From NCBI RefSeq assembly GCF_900113705.1, contig NZ_FOQI01000004.1, positions 207,201 through 271,200 on the forward strand: a stretch of 64,000 bases of DNA, read 5' to 3'. The notes beneath the pieces are model-generated. The model was not told the DNA's origin and did no database searches. It worked only from the letters and a program-made list of their open reading frames with translations. The stretch's first letter is position 1. Each line of letters starts with the position of its first letter. Below, in pieces: positions 24,088 to 32,412 of the stretch. The stretch is from Collimonas sp. OK307. Lineage in GTDB: Bacteria; Pseudomonadota; Gammaproteobacteria; Burkholderiales; Burkholderiaceae_D. The position numbers and the translations under genes are program-made.

Positions 24088-24857
24088 TGGCTGAACAAAC
24101 ACCCGTCATCGAAATCGACAAGCTCTGGACCCAGTTCGGCCAGACCGTGATTCACGAGGATCTGGATCTGCGCATCAACGCAGGCGAAATCGTCGGCCTG
24201 GTGGGCGGCTCCGGCTCCGGCAAGACCACGCTGGTGCGGCAGATATTGGGGCTGAACCGGCCGACCAAGGGCAAGGTGTCCGTGTTCGGCATCGATGTCA
24301 GCCAGGCCGATGTCGATCAAATGTATAGGCTGCAAAATCGCTGGGGCATGCTGTTCCAGCAAGGCGCCTTGTTCTCGGCGCTGACGGTGCTGGACAATGT
24401 GGCGTTGCCGATGCGCGAGTTGCGCGCGCTGCCGGATCAACTGATCAAGGACGCGGCGTTGCTCAAGCTGCAGATGGCCGGAATCGGCCCTGAACATGCG
24501 CTGAAAATGCCGTCTGACCTCTCCGGCGGCATGATCAAGCGGGTGTCGCTGGCACGGGCGCTGGCGCTGGAGCCGGAATTGCTGTTCCTCGATGAACCCA
24601 CGGCCGGGCTCGATCCGGCATCGTCGGCCGCCTTTATCGAACTTATCCGGTCGCTGCACAAGGACATGCGGCTGACCGTGGTGATGATCACCCACGATCT
24701 GGAACCATTATTGGCTTTGTCCACCAAGATTGCAGTACTGGCAGACAAACATGTGATCGCCTACGACACGCCGGAGCGTGTCATGAAAGTACGCCATCCG
24801 TTTATCGAAACATTTTTTCTCACCGCTAACCGTTTCGAGCACGACACTTGCGGATGA
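24087..24857 (+). CDS. MlaF-like ABC transporter ATPase
   Basis: A 256-residue nucleotide-binding subunit. Walker A GGSGSGKTTL, Q-loop MLFQQGALFSALTVLDNVAL, signature LSGGMIKRVSLARALAL, Walker B LLFLDEPTAGLDP and H-loop VVMITHDLE are all intact. SGGM in place of SGGQ and the LFSALTV block are typical of MlaF/Ttg2A. It is coupled by a one-base overlap to the permease gene and followed after 39 bases by the MCE-domain gene; together they should move phospholipid or another lipid across the envelope. Confidence 0.93.
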   Translation: MAEQTPVIEIDKLWTQFGQTVIHEDLDLRINAGEIVGLVGGSGSGKTTLVRQILGLNRPTKGKVSVFGIDVSQADVDQMYRLQNRWGMLFQQGALFSALTVLDNVALPMRELRALPDQLIKDAALLKLQMAGIGPEHALKMPSDLSGGMIKRVSLARALALEPELLFLDEPTAGLDPASSAAFIELIRSLHKDMRLTVVMITHDLEPLLALSTKIAVLADKHVIAYDTPERVMKVRHPFIETFFLTANRFEHDTCG

Positions 24858-24896
24858 TATGCAAACAAGATGCAAAAAGCGTAGATAGGAAGTCTT

Positions 24897-25844
24897 ATGG
24901 AAAATAAAGCGCATGCCCTGATTGCCGGACTGTTCACCGTGGTCTTGCTGATCGCGGCCGTGTTCGGCGTCATGTGGTTCAACAGCGATCGCGTGGAACG
25001 GGTTCCTTACGAGATCGCCACCAAGTTGTCGGTGCCGGGGCTTAATCCGCAAGCCGATGTCCGTTATCGCGGCCTGGATGCCGGCAAGGTTGATGCGATC
25101 ACCTTCGATCCCAAATCGCCAGGCCAGATCCTGATCAAGATCAAGATCAATCCGGACACGCCCATGACCCAATCCACCTTTGCCACCCTGGGTTATCAGG
25201 GTGTGACCGGGATTGCCTATATCCAGCTGGACGACGATGGCAGCAAGCCGCTCAAACTCAACAGCAGCCCGCAACATCTGGCACGTATAGAATTGCGCCC
25301 GAGCCTGTTCGACAACCTGCAGACCAAAGGTGCCGTGATCTTGTCGCGCGCCAACGACATGGTCGACAAACTGAATGGCTTGCTGGATCCCGACAATCAG
25401 AAAACCATGCTGAAAGCATTCAGCGATGTCAGCCAGACCGCCGTTGAATACCGCGGCATTCCGCAGCAGCTGCAGCCGACCTTGCGCCAGCTGCCGGAAC
25501 TGACCACGCAAATGAACCAGGCGCTGGCATCCATCACAGCGCTCTCCAACAACATGACCGTGCTCAGTAAGAACCTGAATGCCCTGACCGCCAGCCTGCA
25601 AGGGCCGGACGGCGCTATCGCCAATCTGGGCAGTGCGGTGCAAAACATCGGCTCGGTCGCCAACGGCGTCGAATACGATACGCTGCCGCGTTTCAACACC
25701 CTGACCACGGAAGCGCGCTCATCGATGCGCACGCTGAACCAGACACTGGACCATTTCAACCAACAGCCGCAAAGCATTCTGTTTGGCAGTAAGGCCCTGC
25801 CTCCCGGCCCCGGGGAAGCGGGTTTTGTCGCTCCAGGAAAATAA
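24897..25844 (+). CDS. MlaD/MCE-domain substrate-binding protein
   Basis: A 315-residue periplasmic protein anchored by one N-terminal helix (ALIAGLFTVVLLIAAVFGVM). The single MCE domain covers about 40-120 (PYEIATKLSVPGLNPQADVR, then YRGLDAGKVDAITFD, VTGIAYIQLDDD), followed by a long helical tail rich in N/Q/L (about 140-290) that may form a coiled coil spanning the periplasm. It is the lipid-binding ring component of the transporter encoded with its two upstream neighbours; a strong GGAAG ribosome binding site precedes the start. Confidence 0.9.
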   Translation: MENKAHALIAGLFTVVLLIAAVFGVMWFNSDRVERVPYEIATKLSVPGLNPQADVRYRGLDAGKVDAITFDPKSPGQILIKIKINPDTPMTQSTFATLGYQGVTGIAYIQLDDDGSKPLKLNSSPQHLARIELRPSLFDNLQTKGAVILSRANDMVDKLNGLLDPDNQKTMLKAFSDVSQTAVEYRGIPQQLQPTLRQLPELTTQMNQALASITALSNNMTVLSKNLNALTASLQGPDGAIANLGSAVQNIGSVANGVEYDTLPRFNTLTTEARSSMRTLNQTLDHFNQQPQSILFGSKALPPGPGEAGFVAPGK

Positions 25845-25862
25845 AACCTTTAAAGGCCCGCC

Positions 25863-26510
25863 ATGACCATGACCGCTATCCTGAAAACCCTGTCGACTTT
25901 AGTTGCGATTGCCCTGGTCGCCGGCTGCGCCAGCAAGGTTGACGCACCGACCCAATACGACCTGGGCCTGCTGCCCGCCACCGCCACCGCCACCGCCACC
26001 GGCACAGGCACAGGCACTGCTGTCAGCACTGCATCTGCCTTGCCTGCGATCAGCCTGGCCGATGTCAACGCGCCCGCCTGGCTGGACAACAACATGATGT
26101 ATTTCCGCCTGGCCTACGCCAACCAGCAGCAACCGCGCCCCTACGCTAACAGCCGCTGGACCATGCCGCCGGCGCAACTGTTTCAGCAGCGCCTGAAAAC
26201 GCGTGTGGCCCAGGCCGGTGGCACGGTGCTGGCAATGTCGGATGCGGCGCTTAATATTCCAGTGCTGCGGATCGACCTGGATGACTACACGCAAACCTTC
26301 GATACTCCTTCACACAGCCTGGCGACGCTGCAGATACGCGCATCGCTGTTCAACGGCCGGGTACTGCTGGCGCAGAAGAGTTTTAGCCGCCAGGTGGCGA
26401 CACCCAGCGCCGACGCCGCCGGCGCCGCCAGCGCTTTTGTCGCCGCCAACGATGGCGTGATTGGCGATCTGATGAACTGGCTGGCAACCGTAGCGCCGAA
26501 AAAACAATGA
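25863..26510 (+). CDS. ABC-type transport auxiliary lipoprotein (PqiC-like)
   Basis: A 215-residue lipoprotein with signal peptide and lipobox LVAGC (Cys at about residue 21), followed by the ABC_trans_aux-type domain (QYDLGLLP, then IRVDL-like segments LRIDLDDYTQTFDTPSHSLA). PqiC/MlaA-like lipoproteins of this family sit at the outer membrane and complete MCE transport systems. Residues about 39-52 are an ATATATATGTGTGT low-complexity stretch encoded by tandem hexamers. Last gene of the transporter set, seven bases before the VanZ-like gene. Confidence 0.83.
   Translation: MTMTAILKTLSTLVAIALVAGCASKVDAPTQYDLGLLPATATATATGTGTGTAVSTASALPAISLADVNAPAWLDNNMMYFRLAYANQQQPRPYANSRWTMPPAQLFQQRLKTRVAQAGGTVLAMSDAALNIPVLRIDLDDYTQTFDTPSHSLATLQIRASLFNGRVLLAQKSFSRQVATPSADAAGAASAFVAANDGVIGDLMNWLATVAPKKQ
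25977..26018 (+). repeat. In-frame hexanucleotide repeats in the lipoprotein gene
   Basis: Four copies of GCCACC (25977-26000) followed by GGCACA, GGCACA, GGCACT (26001-26018). They encode alternating Ala-Thr then Gly-Thr directly after the lipoprotein N-terminus. Copy-number change would alter linker length without shifting the frame. Confidence 0.8.
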
Positions 26511-26517
26511 ACCAACA

Positions 26518-27675
26518 ATGACCCAACAAGCAACCTCGACAAATACCTCTGCCGCATCATCGTTTGCTCGTGTCAGCCTGCTGATTTACCTGCTGCTGAT
26601 CGTCTACGCCAGCTGGTATCCGTTTGCCGGCTGGCGCGATATCGGTCTGACGGCCTTCGCCTATCTGACCGCGCCATTGCCGCACTATTGGACTGTGTTC
26701 GATGTCTGGACCAACGTCGCCGGCTATCTGCCGCTAGGCATGCTGATGGTGCTGTCGTTGCCGCGCTGGCACCGCTGGTCGCCGTATTGGGCGGTACTGC
26801 CGGCGACGTTGGCGGGGATCCTGATCTCCGGCACGATGGAAGCGGTACAGACTTTCTTGCCGACGCGTGTCGCCTCCAACCTGGATCTGATGACCAATAG
26901 CGCCGGCGCCCTGCTCGGCGCGGTGCTGGGCGCTATCCTGCGGCCGCGCTTCGGGCCTGACAACCGCTTGCTGCAGCTGCGCGAACACTGGTTCAACCGT
27001 GAAGCCAGCCAGGGCATGGTAGTTGTTGCGCTATGGCCGCTGGCGCAAATTTATCCGCTCAGCCATCTGTTCGGCTTTGGCCAGTTCACCTCCATGTTAT
27101 CCACCTGGCTCTCCGATCTGCTGGAAGAGCCGGTCGATCTGCAGGCCTGGTTCACCAATGACGTGCAATTTAGCGCAGCCCAATACTGGCTGACCGAAAC
27201 CATCATCACGGCCTGCGGCCTGACCGGCGCCGCCCTGACCTTCCTGATCCTGCTGCGCCAGCAAGCGCCGAAGCTGCCGTTGACCTTGCTGCTGGTGTTT
27301 GTCACGCTGATGACCAAGGCACTGGCGACGGCACTGTTGTTCGCGCCGGACAATGCTTTCGTCTGGCTGACCCCGGGCTCGTTCGGCGGCTTGCTGATCG
27401 GCGCTCTCATGCTGAGCGGCCTGGCCTACGCGCCGCAGCTGGCGCAACGCCGGCTGGCCGGGCTGACCCTGATCATGGCTTTATTGCTGGTCAATATCAT
27501 GCCTGACAATCCGTATTACACCGAAACCGTGCAAACCTGGACACAGGGAAAATTCCTGAATTTCAACGGTGTCGCCCAGTTCCTGGCCTTGTTATGGCCG
27601 TTCTGTGCGCTGTGGTTCCTGTTTCATCCGATGCATAAGCGGCGTCGCCAGCTTCCGCCGCGCGATTCCCGTTAG
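26518..27675 (+). CDS. VanZ-like membrane protein
   Basis: A 385-residue integral membrane protein with about nine hydrophobic segments. The first third matches the VanZ-like domain: YASWYPFAGW, then DVWTNVAGYLPLGMLMVL and ISGTMEAVQTFLPTRVASNL with DLMTNSAGALLGA. VanZ-domain proteins are linked to teicoplanin resistance in enterococci, but most proteobacterial members have no assigned function. It starts seven bases after the lipoprotein gene, which suggests co-transcription with the lipid transporter and an envelope role; that is inference. Confidence 0.8.
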   Translation: MTQQATSTNTSAASSFARVSLLIYLLLIVYASWYPFAGWRDIGLTAFAYLTAPLPHYWTVFDVWTNVAGYLPLGMLMVLSLPRWHRWSPYWAVLPATLAGILISGTMEAVQTFLPTRVASNLDLMTNSAGALLGAVLGAILRPRFGPDNRLLQLREHWFNREASQGMVVVALWPLAQIYPLSHLFGFGQFTSMLSTWLSDLLEEPVDLQAWFTNDVQFSAAQYWLTETIITACGLTGAALTFLILLRQQAPKLPLTLLLVFVTLMTKALATALLFAPDNAFVWLTPGSFGGLLIGALMLSGLAYAPQLAQRRLAGLTLIMALLLVNIMPDNPYYTETVQTWTQGKFLNFNGVAQFLALLWPFCALWFLFHPMHKRRRQLPPRDSR

Positions 27676-27713
27676 GCCGTCCACCGGAACCGAAAAACGC
27701 CGGCGGTGTATGA

Positions 27714-27749
27714 TTCCTGTTTATATTCCTGCTTATATTCTTGCTTATA
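27714..27749 (+). repeat. Three 12-bp tandem repeats upstream of the ferredoxin gene
   Basis: TTCCTGTTTATA (27714-27725), TTCCTGCTTATA (27726-27737), TTCTTGCTTATA (27738-27749). One or two mismatches between units. They occupy the gap between the VanZ-like gene and the ferredoxin gene, where the ferredoxin promoter should be; each unit carries a TATA-like element. Confidence 0.7.
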
Positions 27750-27804
27750 GCCCGCACAAAACAGCACATAAGCACCCCGTAACCCACCTATTCAGAATAT
27801 TGCA

Positions 27805-28125
27805 ATGAGCGATAAACCGTTTTACGAACACCACGTATTTTTTTGCCTGAACCAACGCGCACCGGGCGAGCGGGTTTGTTGCGCCAACAGCGGCGCCCAG
27901 GCCGCGCAGGAACATGCCAAGCGCCGCATCAAGCAACTGGGCCTGGCCGGCGAAGGCATGGTGCGGATCAACAAAGCCGGCTGCCTTGAGCGCTGCGAAC
28001 AAGGACCGGCAATGGTGATTTATCCGGAAGGCGTCTGGTACACCTACGTCGACAATGAAGATATCGACGAAATCATCGACGTCCATATAGTCGGCGGGAA
28101 GATTGTCGAACGCCTGAAAATCTGA
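27805..28125 (+). CDS. (2Fe-2S) ferredoxin, thioredoxin-like fold
   Basis: A 106-residue protein of the thioredoxin-like [2Fe-2S] ferredoxin family. Candidate cluster ligands are C14 (FFCLNQR), C25 or C26 (RVCCANSG), C60 and C64 (NKAGCLERCEQGP), followed by the family segment AMVIYPEGVWYTYV and a C-terminal DIDEIIDVHI. Electron-transfer partner unknown. No strong ribosome binding site. It is followed after 58 bases by a hydrolase gene, a pairing that may be one transcript. Confidence 0.88.
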   Translation: MSDKPFYEHHVFFCLNQRAPGERVCCANSGAQAAQEHAKRRIKQLGLAGEGMVRINKAGCLERCEQGPAMVIYPEGVWYTYVDNEDIDEIIDVHIVGGKIVERLKI

Positions 28126-28183
28126 TCAGTTTAAGTAAAATCCAAGCAAAGTATCTTCAGCCTTTATTCCCCGAATCGATTCA

Positions 28184-28837
28184 ATGAACGCCCAAACGCT
28201 CCCCTTCTTCATCGCCGGCGCTGTCGGCCAACTCGAATGTGCACTCGACCTGCCTGATCCCGAAACCTTTGCCGTACCGCGTGGACTGGCGCTGGTCGCC
28301 CATCCTCATCCGCTGTTCGGCGGCACCATGGATAACAAGGTGGTGCATACGCTGGTACGCGGTTTCCTGGCGCTGGGCTATGTCACGGTGCGCATGAATT
28401 TCCGCGGCGTCGGCAAATCCGACGGCGTACACGACGAAGGGCGCGGCGAGGCCGACGACATGGCTTTGCTGCTTGCCCACATGCGCCAGCAATATCCAGA
28501 CCTGCCGCTGGCCCTCGGCGGCTTTTCATTCGGCACGTTCGTGCAGGCGCAATTACAGCAGCGCCTGAGCGAGGCTAACGCCGGAGCGGGGACTGGCATA
28601 GCCGCTGAACGGCTGGTGCTGGTGGGTACAGCCGCCGGCAAATGGCCGATGCCGGCCGTACCGGCCAACAGCATCCTGATTCATGGCGAGCTGGACGATA
28701 CGATTCCGCTGACCGCTGTGTTCGAATGGGCGCGCCCGCAAGACATCCCGGTGATCGTGATTCCTGGCGCCGACCATTTTTTTCATCGCCGACTGCAACA
28801 TATCAAGAATCTCATGGTCGAAATGTGGCATCGCTGA
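28184..28837 (+). CDS. Alpha/beta hydrolase
   Basis: A 217-residue serine hydrolase of the small alpha/beta hydrolase group common in Burkholderiales. Visible are the oxyanion segment HPHPLFGGTMDNKVV (40-54), MNFRGVGKSDG, the nucleophile elbow GFSFG with S115, an Asp in HGELDDTIPL and the His in PGADHFFHRR. Substrate unknown. No signal peptide, so it is cytosolic. Confidence 0.88.
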   Translation: MNAQTLPFFIAGAVGQLECALDLPDPETFAVPRGLALVAHPHPLFGGTMDNKVVHTLVRGFLALGYVTVRMNFRGVGKSDGVHDEGRGEADDMALLLAHMRQQYPDLPLALGGFSFGTFVQAQLQQRLSEANAGAGTGIAAERLVLVGTAAGKWPMPAVPANSILIHGELDDTIPLTAVFEWARPQDIPVIVIPGADHFFHRRLQHIKNLMVEMWHR

Positions 28838-28907
28838 AAGGCCGCGATTTGAACCAGTTGTGAGCATGTTTGCAGCATTCATAAGCCGGCTGGGGCGGCG
28901 GTGGCGC

Positions 28908-28969
28908 TATAATTCTGTCGGTATGGTTGTATGTGGTGGTTTGCTAGCGGACTTTAACAGCCCGCTAGC
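28908..28969 (+). promoter_or_regulatory. Candidate dacC promoter -10 and leader hairpin
   Basis: A perfect TATAAT (28908-28913) lies 170 bases upstream of dacC, without a convincing -35 hexamer. The predicted leader contains GCTAGCGG (28943-28950) and CCGCTAGC (28962-28969), an 8-bp stem with an 11-base loop. Position supports a dacC promoter, but the assignment rests on one hexamer. Confidence 0.35.
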
Positions 28970-29082
28970 CGCCTCCGTCTACGCACTTTTCAATCCACTT
29001 CGCACATAAAGTTGCTAATTGTCTACATTCGTTGTTCGCAAGATGCAGGTTTATTGCCACTGATTTCATTACTAGATACTCC

Positions 29083-30228
29083 ATGAAAAAAATACTCGCG
29101 GCGCTCGCTGCAACTGTCCTCTCCATATCCGTAGCCTTTGCCCAGACATTGCCGTCGCCAACAGTAGCCGCCAAAACGTGGCTGTTGCTCGACGCCACCA
29201 GCAACCAGGTGATCGCGTCGCAAGATCCCGACATGCGCGTCGAACCGGCGTCGCTGGCCAAGATCATGACCGCGTATGTGGTTTTCGAAGCGCTCAAGGA
29301 TAAGAAAGTTACCCTCGACCAGATGGTTAACGTGTCGGTGCGCGCCTGGAAGGTCGATCCGAGCAGCTCGAAAATGTTCATCGATCCGGCAACGCCTGTA
29401 TCGATCAATGACCTGCTGTACGGTTTGATGGTGGTATCGGGTAACGACGCTGCGGTAGCGTTGGCAGAAGCAGTGGCAGGCACCGAGGATTCCTTCGTTG
29501 CGCTGATGAACCACGAAGCCGAGCGCATGGGCATGAAAAATACCCATTTCGGCAATCCTCACGGTTTGCCAAGCGCCGACACGTATTCCACAGCGCGCGA
29601 TCTGGCGACGCTGGCATCCCGCGTGATCATCGATTTCCCTGAGTTCTACAAAATCGACTCGACCAAGAAATACACCTACAACAAGATCACCCAGCCTAAC
29701 CGCAACCGCCTGTTGTGGTCGGACCCGACCGTCGACGGCATGAAGACCGGCCACACCAGCAGCGCCGGCTACTCCATCATCGCCAGCGCCAAACGTCCGA
29801 ATGTGGGCGGCGACCGCCGCTTGCTGGCCGTTGTAATCGGCACCAATTCCGATGGCACCCGTACTCAGGAAGCGCAAAAGCTGCTGAATTGGGGTTACCA
29901 GAATTTCGACGCCGTCAAACTGTACTCCAAGGGCCAGGCTGTAGATACACCGCAAGTCTGGAAAGGCGCCAAAAACCAGATCAAGATCGGCTTCACGCAT
30001 GATGTCTACGTGACCGTGCCTAAGGGCATCGCCGACAAGATCAAGCCCGTGCTGGAACGCACCGACCCGCTGATCGCTCCGATCCAGCAAAACGCCAAGG
30101 TCGGTACAGTCAAGGTGAACGCCGACGGCAAGACCATTGCCGAGTTCCCGGTAGTGGCGCTGGAAGATGTGAACCAGGCCACCATCTTCGGCCGCGCGTG
30201 GGATTCGATCCGTTTGCTGTTTAAATAA
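29083..30228 (+). CDS. dacC: D-alanyl-D-alanine carboxypeptidase (PBP5/6 type)
   Basis: Removes the terminal D-Ala of peptidoglycan pentapeptides. The 381-residue protein has a signal peptide (MKKILAALAATVLSISVAFA), the active-site tetrad SLAK (S57-K60), SGN (119-121) and KTG (221-223), and the C-terminal PBP5-type beta domain (about 275-370) with an amphipathic end (IFGRAWDSIRLLF) for membrane attachment. The start at 29083 gives the proper signal peptide. In related genomes a dacC gene stands before dat-ybeD-lipBA; here it is about 24 kb away from dat. It ends in a strong terminator. Confidence 0.94.
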   Translation: MKKILAALAATVLSISVAFAQTLPSPTVAAKTWLLLDATSNQVIASQDPDMRVEPASLAKIMTAYVVFEALKDKKVTLDQMVNVSVRAWKVDPSSSKMFIDPATPVSINDLLYGLMVVSGNDAAVALAEAVAGTEDSFVALMNHEAERMGMKNTHFGNPHGLPSADTYSTARDLATLASRVIIDFPEFYKIDSTKKYTYNKITQPNRNRLLWSDPTVDGMKTGHTSSAGYSIIASAKRPNVGGDRRLLAVVIGTNSDGTRTQEAQKLLNWGYQNFDAVKLYSKGQAVDTPQVWKGAKNQIKIGFTHDVYVTVPKGIADKIKPVLERTDPLIAPIQQNAKVGTVKVNADGKTIAEFPVVALEDVNQATIFGRAWDSIRLLFK

Positions 30229-30275
30229 AATTTAAATCAGGTTTAAATAAGCGCGACGAACCTGATGGTCTCATC

Positions 30276-30308
30276 AAAAAAATGACAGCTGCGGCTGTCA
30301 TTTTTTTT
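30276..30308 (+). terminator. Intrinsic terminator after dacC
   Basis: TGACAGC (30283-30289), loop TGCG, GCTGTCA (30294-30300), followed by eight T residues (30301-30308) and preceded by an A-tract that extends the stem. It lies 48 bases after the dacC stop. Confidence 0.93.
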
Positions 30309-30520
30309 ACCAAGAATCATTCGCATGCAATGGCTGGACAACTGTATCACTCTGTAACATTTCATTACAATTTTGATTCCGTAGAACAATTAAATACATT
30401 GCCGTAGAGCAAAATCGCGGCGTACACTCCTTTCCCATGGTCAACCCAGACCACAATAAGATGATGCGGCCCGCACTACCCTGCGGCGCTGGCACATGGC
30501 AGTACAACAGGAGGAATTGC

Positions 30521-30601
30521 ATGATGCTCAGCTTCATTCGTTTTCAGCCGTACGCCTATCTAACCGCCTCAAGACATCACGCCCCGCCTCTGCTCTTCTA
30601 G
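30521..30601 (+). CDS. Small ORF, 26 residues, possible leader peptide
   Basis: ATG-ATG preceded at seven-base distance by a perfect AGGAGG, the strongest ribosome binding site seen in the window. It encodes 26 residues beginning MMLSFIRFQPYAYLTASRHH and ends in TAG. It lies 215 bases upstream of the EXORDIUM-like gene on the same strand, with a strong hairpin (30721-30747) between them. No family recognised. It could be a regulatory leader peptide or a tiny secreted or membrane peptide. The 508 bases between the dacC terminator and the next large gene hold nothing else recognisable. Confidence 0.4.
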   Translation: MMLSFIRFQPYAYLTASRHHAPPLLF

Positions 30602-30720
30602 CTTCTCATTTCCTTCGCTTTACCGAATTTCAATCCTGGCGTTCTGCACGAATACCCGGGTTGCACTAGACGCACCCGTCGCTCCGCCATGGCAGGTGGT
30701 GGCTCGCCCGTGCGTCGACT

Positions 30721-30747
30721 CTGAAGCGAGACGCAATCTCGCTTCAG
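30721..30747 (+). other. Perfect 11-bp hairpin in the EXORDIUM-like gene leader
   Basis: CTGAAGCGAGA (30721-30731), loop CGCAA, TCTCGCTTCAG (30737-30747). No T-tract follows, so it is not a simple terminator. It lies 69 bases before the start codon of the secreted EXORDIUM-like protein and could stabilise the mRNA or act as a Rho- or translation-linked switch together with the upstream small ORF. Confidence 0.6.
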
Positions 30748-30816
30748 TTGCGGTAACCGGACGCTCCCGATCGGACGCCCGGCTATGTCAATTCACATCA
30801 ACTATGGAGAGATGCA

Positions 30817-31746
30817 ATGAAATTGAATCGCAAATTAGTCGTGCTGGCGCTGTCTTGTGCTTATGCCAGTGTTGCACTTGCAGGCGCAGTCAAGGAATCC
30901 GGCGACTCAGTCTACAAGCCGACCGGCAAAGGCTGGGGCGAGCTCGACCTGGACGCGCAGACCCATGCACAAAAGGTTGCAACCCTGAGAGCGCAGCGCA
31001 CCGCCAACCTGACCAACCAGGGCGGCCCTGTGATGACCGCGCCAAAGAACGTCTACTACATCTGGTACGGCACCTGGGATAGCGCTTCGCAAAACGTGTT
31101 GACCAACCTCGGCAACCACATCGGCGGTTCGCCTTATTTCAACATCAACACCACGTACACCGATAAGGCCGGCACGCATGTTCAGAATGTGGTCAACTAC
31201 GCTGGCACCGCTACCGACAGCGGCTCACTCGGCACCAAGCTGTCCGATGCGAACATCGAGACCATCGTCGCCAACAGGATCAATGCCGGCGCATTGCCAC
31301 TGGATGCGAACGGTGTCTACTTCGTGCTGACCGACAAGAACACTACCGCAACGTCCGGTTTCTGCACCCAGTATTGCGGCTGGCATACCAACGCCACGAT
31401 CAACGGCCAAAACATCAAGTACGCCTTCATCGGCAATCCTGAGACCCAGTGCGCAAGCTCGTGCGGCGCCAATACGCCAAGCCCGAACAACACGCCGGGC
31501 GCGGATGCGATGGCCAGCATCATTTCGCATGAACTTGAAGAAACGACTACCGATCCGGACGGCAATGCCTGGTACGCGTTGTCCAACGGTATGGAAAACG
31601 GCGATAAATGCGCATGGAATTTCGGTGCTACATCGACCGCTTCCAACGGCGCTGCCTACAATCAGACCTTCGGCACCATGCGGTACCTGATCCAGCAAAA
31701 CTGGACCTTGCTGCCGAGCCAGGCTTGCGCCCAGCACTATCCGTGA
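30817..31746 (+). CDS. Secreted EXORDIUM/phosphate-induced-1-like protein
   Basis: A 309-residue protein with a Sec signal peptide (about 1-22, ending ASVALA). The mature part resembles the plant phosphate-induced protein 1/EXORDIUM family: VYYIWYGTWDSASQNVLTNL near residue 80, a cysteine-rich block GFCTQYCGWHT (182-191), IGNPETQCASSC (205-216) and AWNFG near 266-270. Six cysteines (183, 187, 212, 216, 265, 304) could form three disulfides. ISHELEETTTDPDG (236-249) is a HE-containing, metalloprotease-like motif. The plant proteins influence cell expansion; the bacterial role is unknown. dsbC, which would help fold such a protein, lies two genes downstream. Confidence 0.8.
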   Translation: MKLNRKLVVLALSCAYASVALAGAVKESGDSVYKPTGKGWGELDLDAQTHAQKVATLRAQRTANLTNQGGPVMTAPKNVYYIWYGTWDSASQNVLTNLGNHIGGSPYFNINTTYTDKAGTHVQNVVNYAGTATDSGSLGTKLSDANIETIVANRINAGALPLDANGVYFVLTDKNTTATSGFCTQYCGWHTNATINGQNIKYAFIGNPETQCASSCGANTPSPNNTPGADAMASIISHELEETTTDPDGNAWYALSNGMENGDKCAWNFGATSTASNGAAYNQTFGTMRYLIQQNWTLLPSQACAQHYP

Positions 31747-31847
31747 TGGCAAGACGACCGTGATGTAACATGGAATTCCGCCGCGGAGCGCTCTGCGGCG
31801 GAGCTTCAGTTGATGGTGCTTCCTATTCAATCACCCGAGTCCATGCC

Positions 31848-32375
31848 ATGAAAAAACTTCCTCTCCTGCTGACGCTGCTGCTGGCAACCCCGATATGCAG
31901 TTTTGCACAGCAAACCGCTACCCCGGCCCAGAGAACCATACCGACCGTCACCCGCACGGTACAGATTTTCAGTACATTGGAAAACGAATTGAATGACGCT
32001 GTGCAGCAGCGCAATAGCGGCGTCATCGATAAACGCCTTGCCGACGATTACGAACTGCGCACCGCCGCCGCTCCCAACCGGCCGACGCCGCGCGCGGAAT
32101 CGATCGCCAGCGCCCTGAAGCAGGCGCCGTTTGCATCGCAGGTGCAACAGATGGCGGTGCATGAATATGGCAACGTGATGATCGTCAGCTTCCTCTGGTC
32201 GCTGGATGTCGCCGCCTCCAGTCCGTTGGCAAAGAACATATTTATCGTCGATACCTGGAAACAAGTCGACGGCGACTGGAAACTGGCCACCCGTTATGCG
32301 GCGCCGACCGATGCGCAGCACAAGAAGGTGCCGGGGGTCGATCTGTCTGGCATCGATACCAAGAAAAAAATCTGA
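31848..32375 (+). CDS. Secreted NTF2/SnoaL-like protein
   Basis: A 175-residue protein with a signal peptide (MKKLPLLLTLLLATPICSFA). The mature part has the layout of NTF2-like DUF4440-type proteins: a helix FSTLENELNDAVQQRNSGVI, a strand DKRLADDYELRTA, and a final VDTWKQVDGDWKLATRYAAP. Function unknown; such domains bind small molecules or are catalytic. The start at 31848 gives the signal peptide. It lies between the EXORDIUM-like gene and dsbC on the same strand, 37 bases before dsbC. Confidence 0.75.
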   Translation: MKKLPLLLTLLLATPICSFAQQTATPAQRTIPTVTRTVQIFSTLENELNDAVQQRNSGVIDKRLADDYELRTAAAPNRPTPRAESIASALKQAPFASQVQQMAVHEYGNVMIVSFLWSLDVAASSPLAKNIFIVDTWKQVDGDWKLATRYAAPTDAQHKKVPGVDLSGIDTKKKI

Positions 32376-32412
32376 CACTGAAACCTGTCTCTTTCTTATC
32401 AATGGAAACGCC

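Noticed and set aside
30342..30360. CTGTATCACTCTGTAACAT resembles a Pho box upstream of the EXORDIUM-like gene
   Set aside because: The two CTGTA repeats are 10 bases apart rather than the 11 expected, the 5' half is a poor match, and the phosphate link comes only from the name of a plant protein family.
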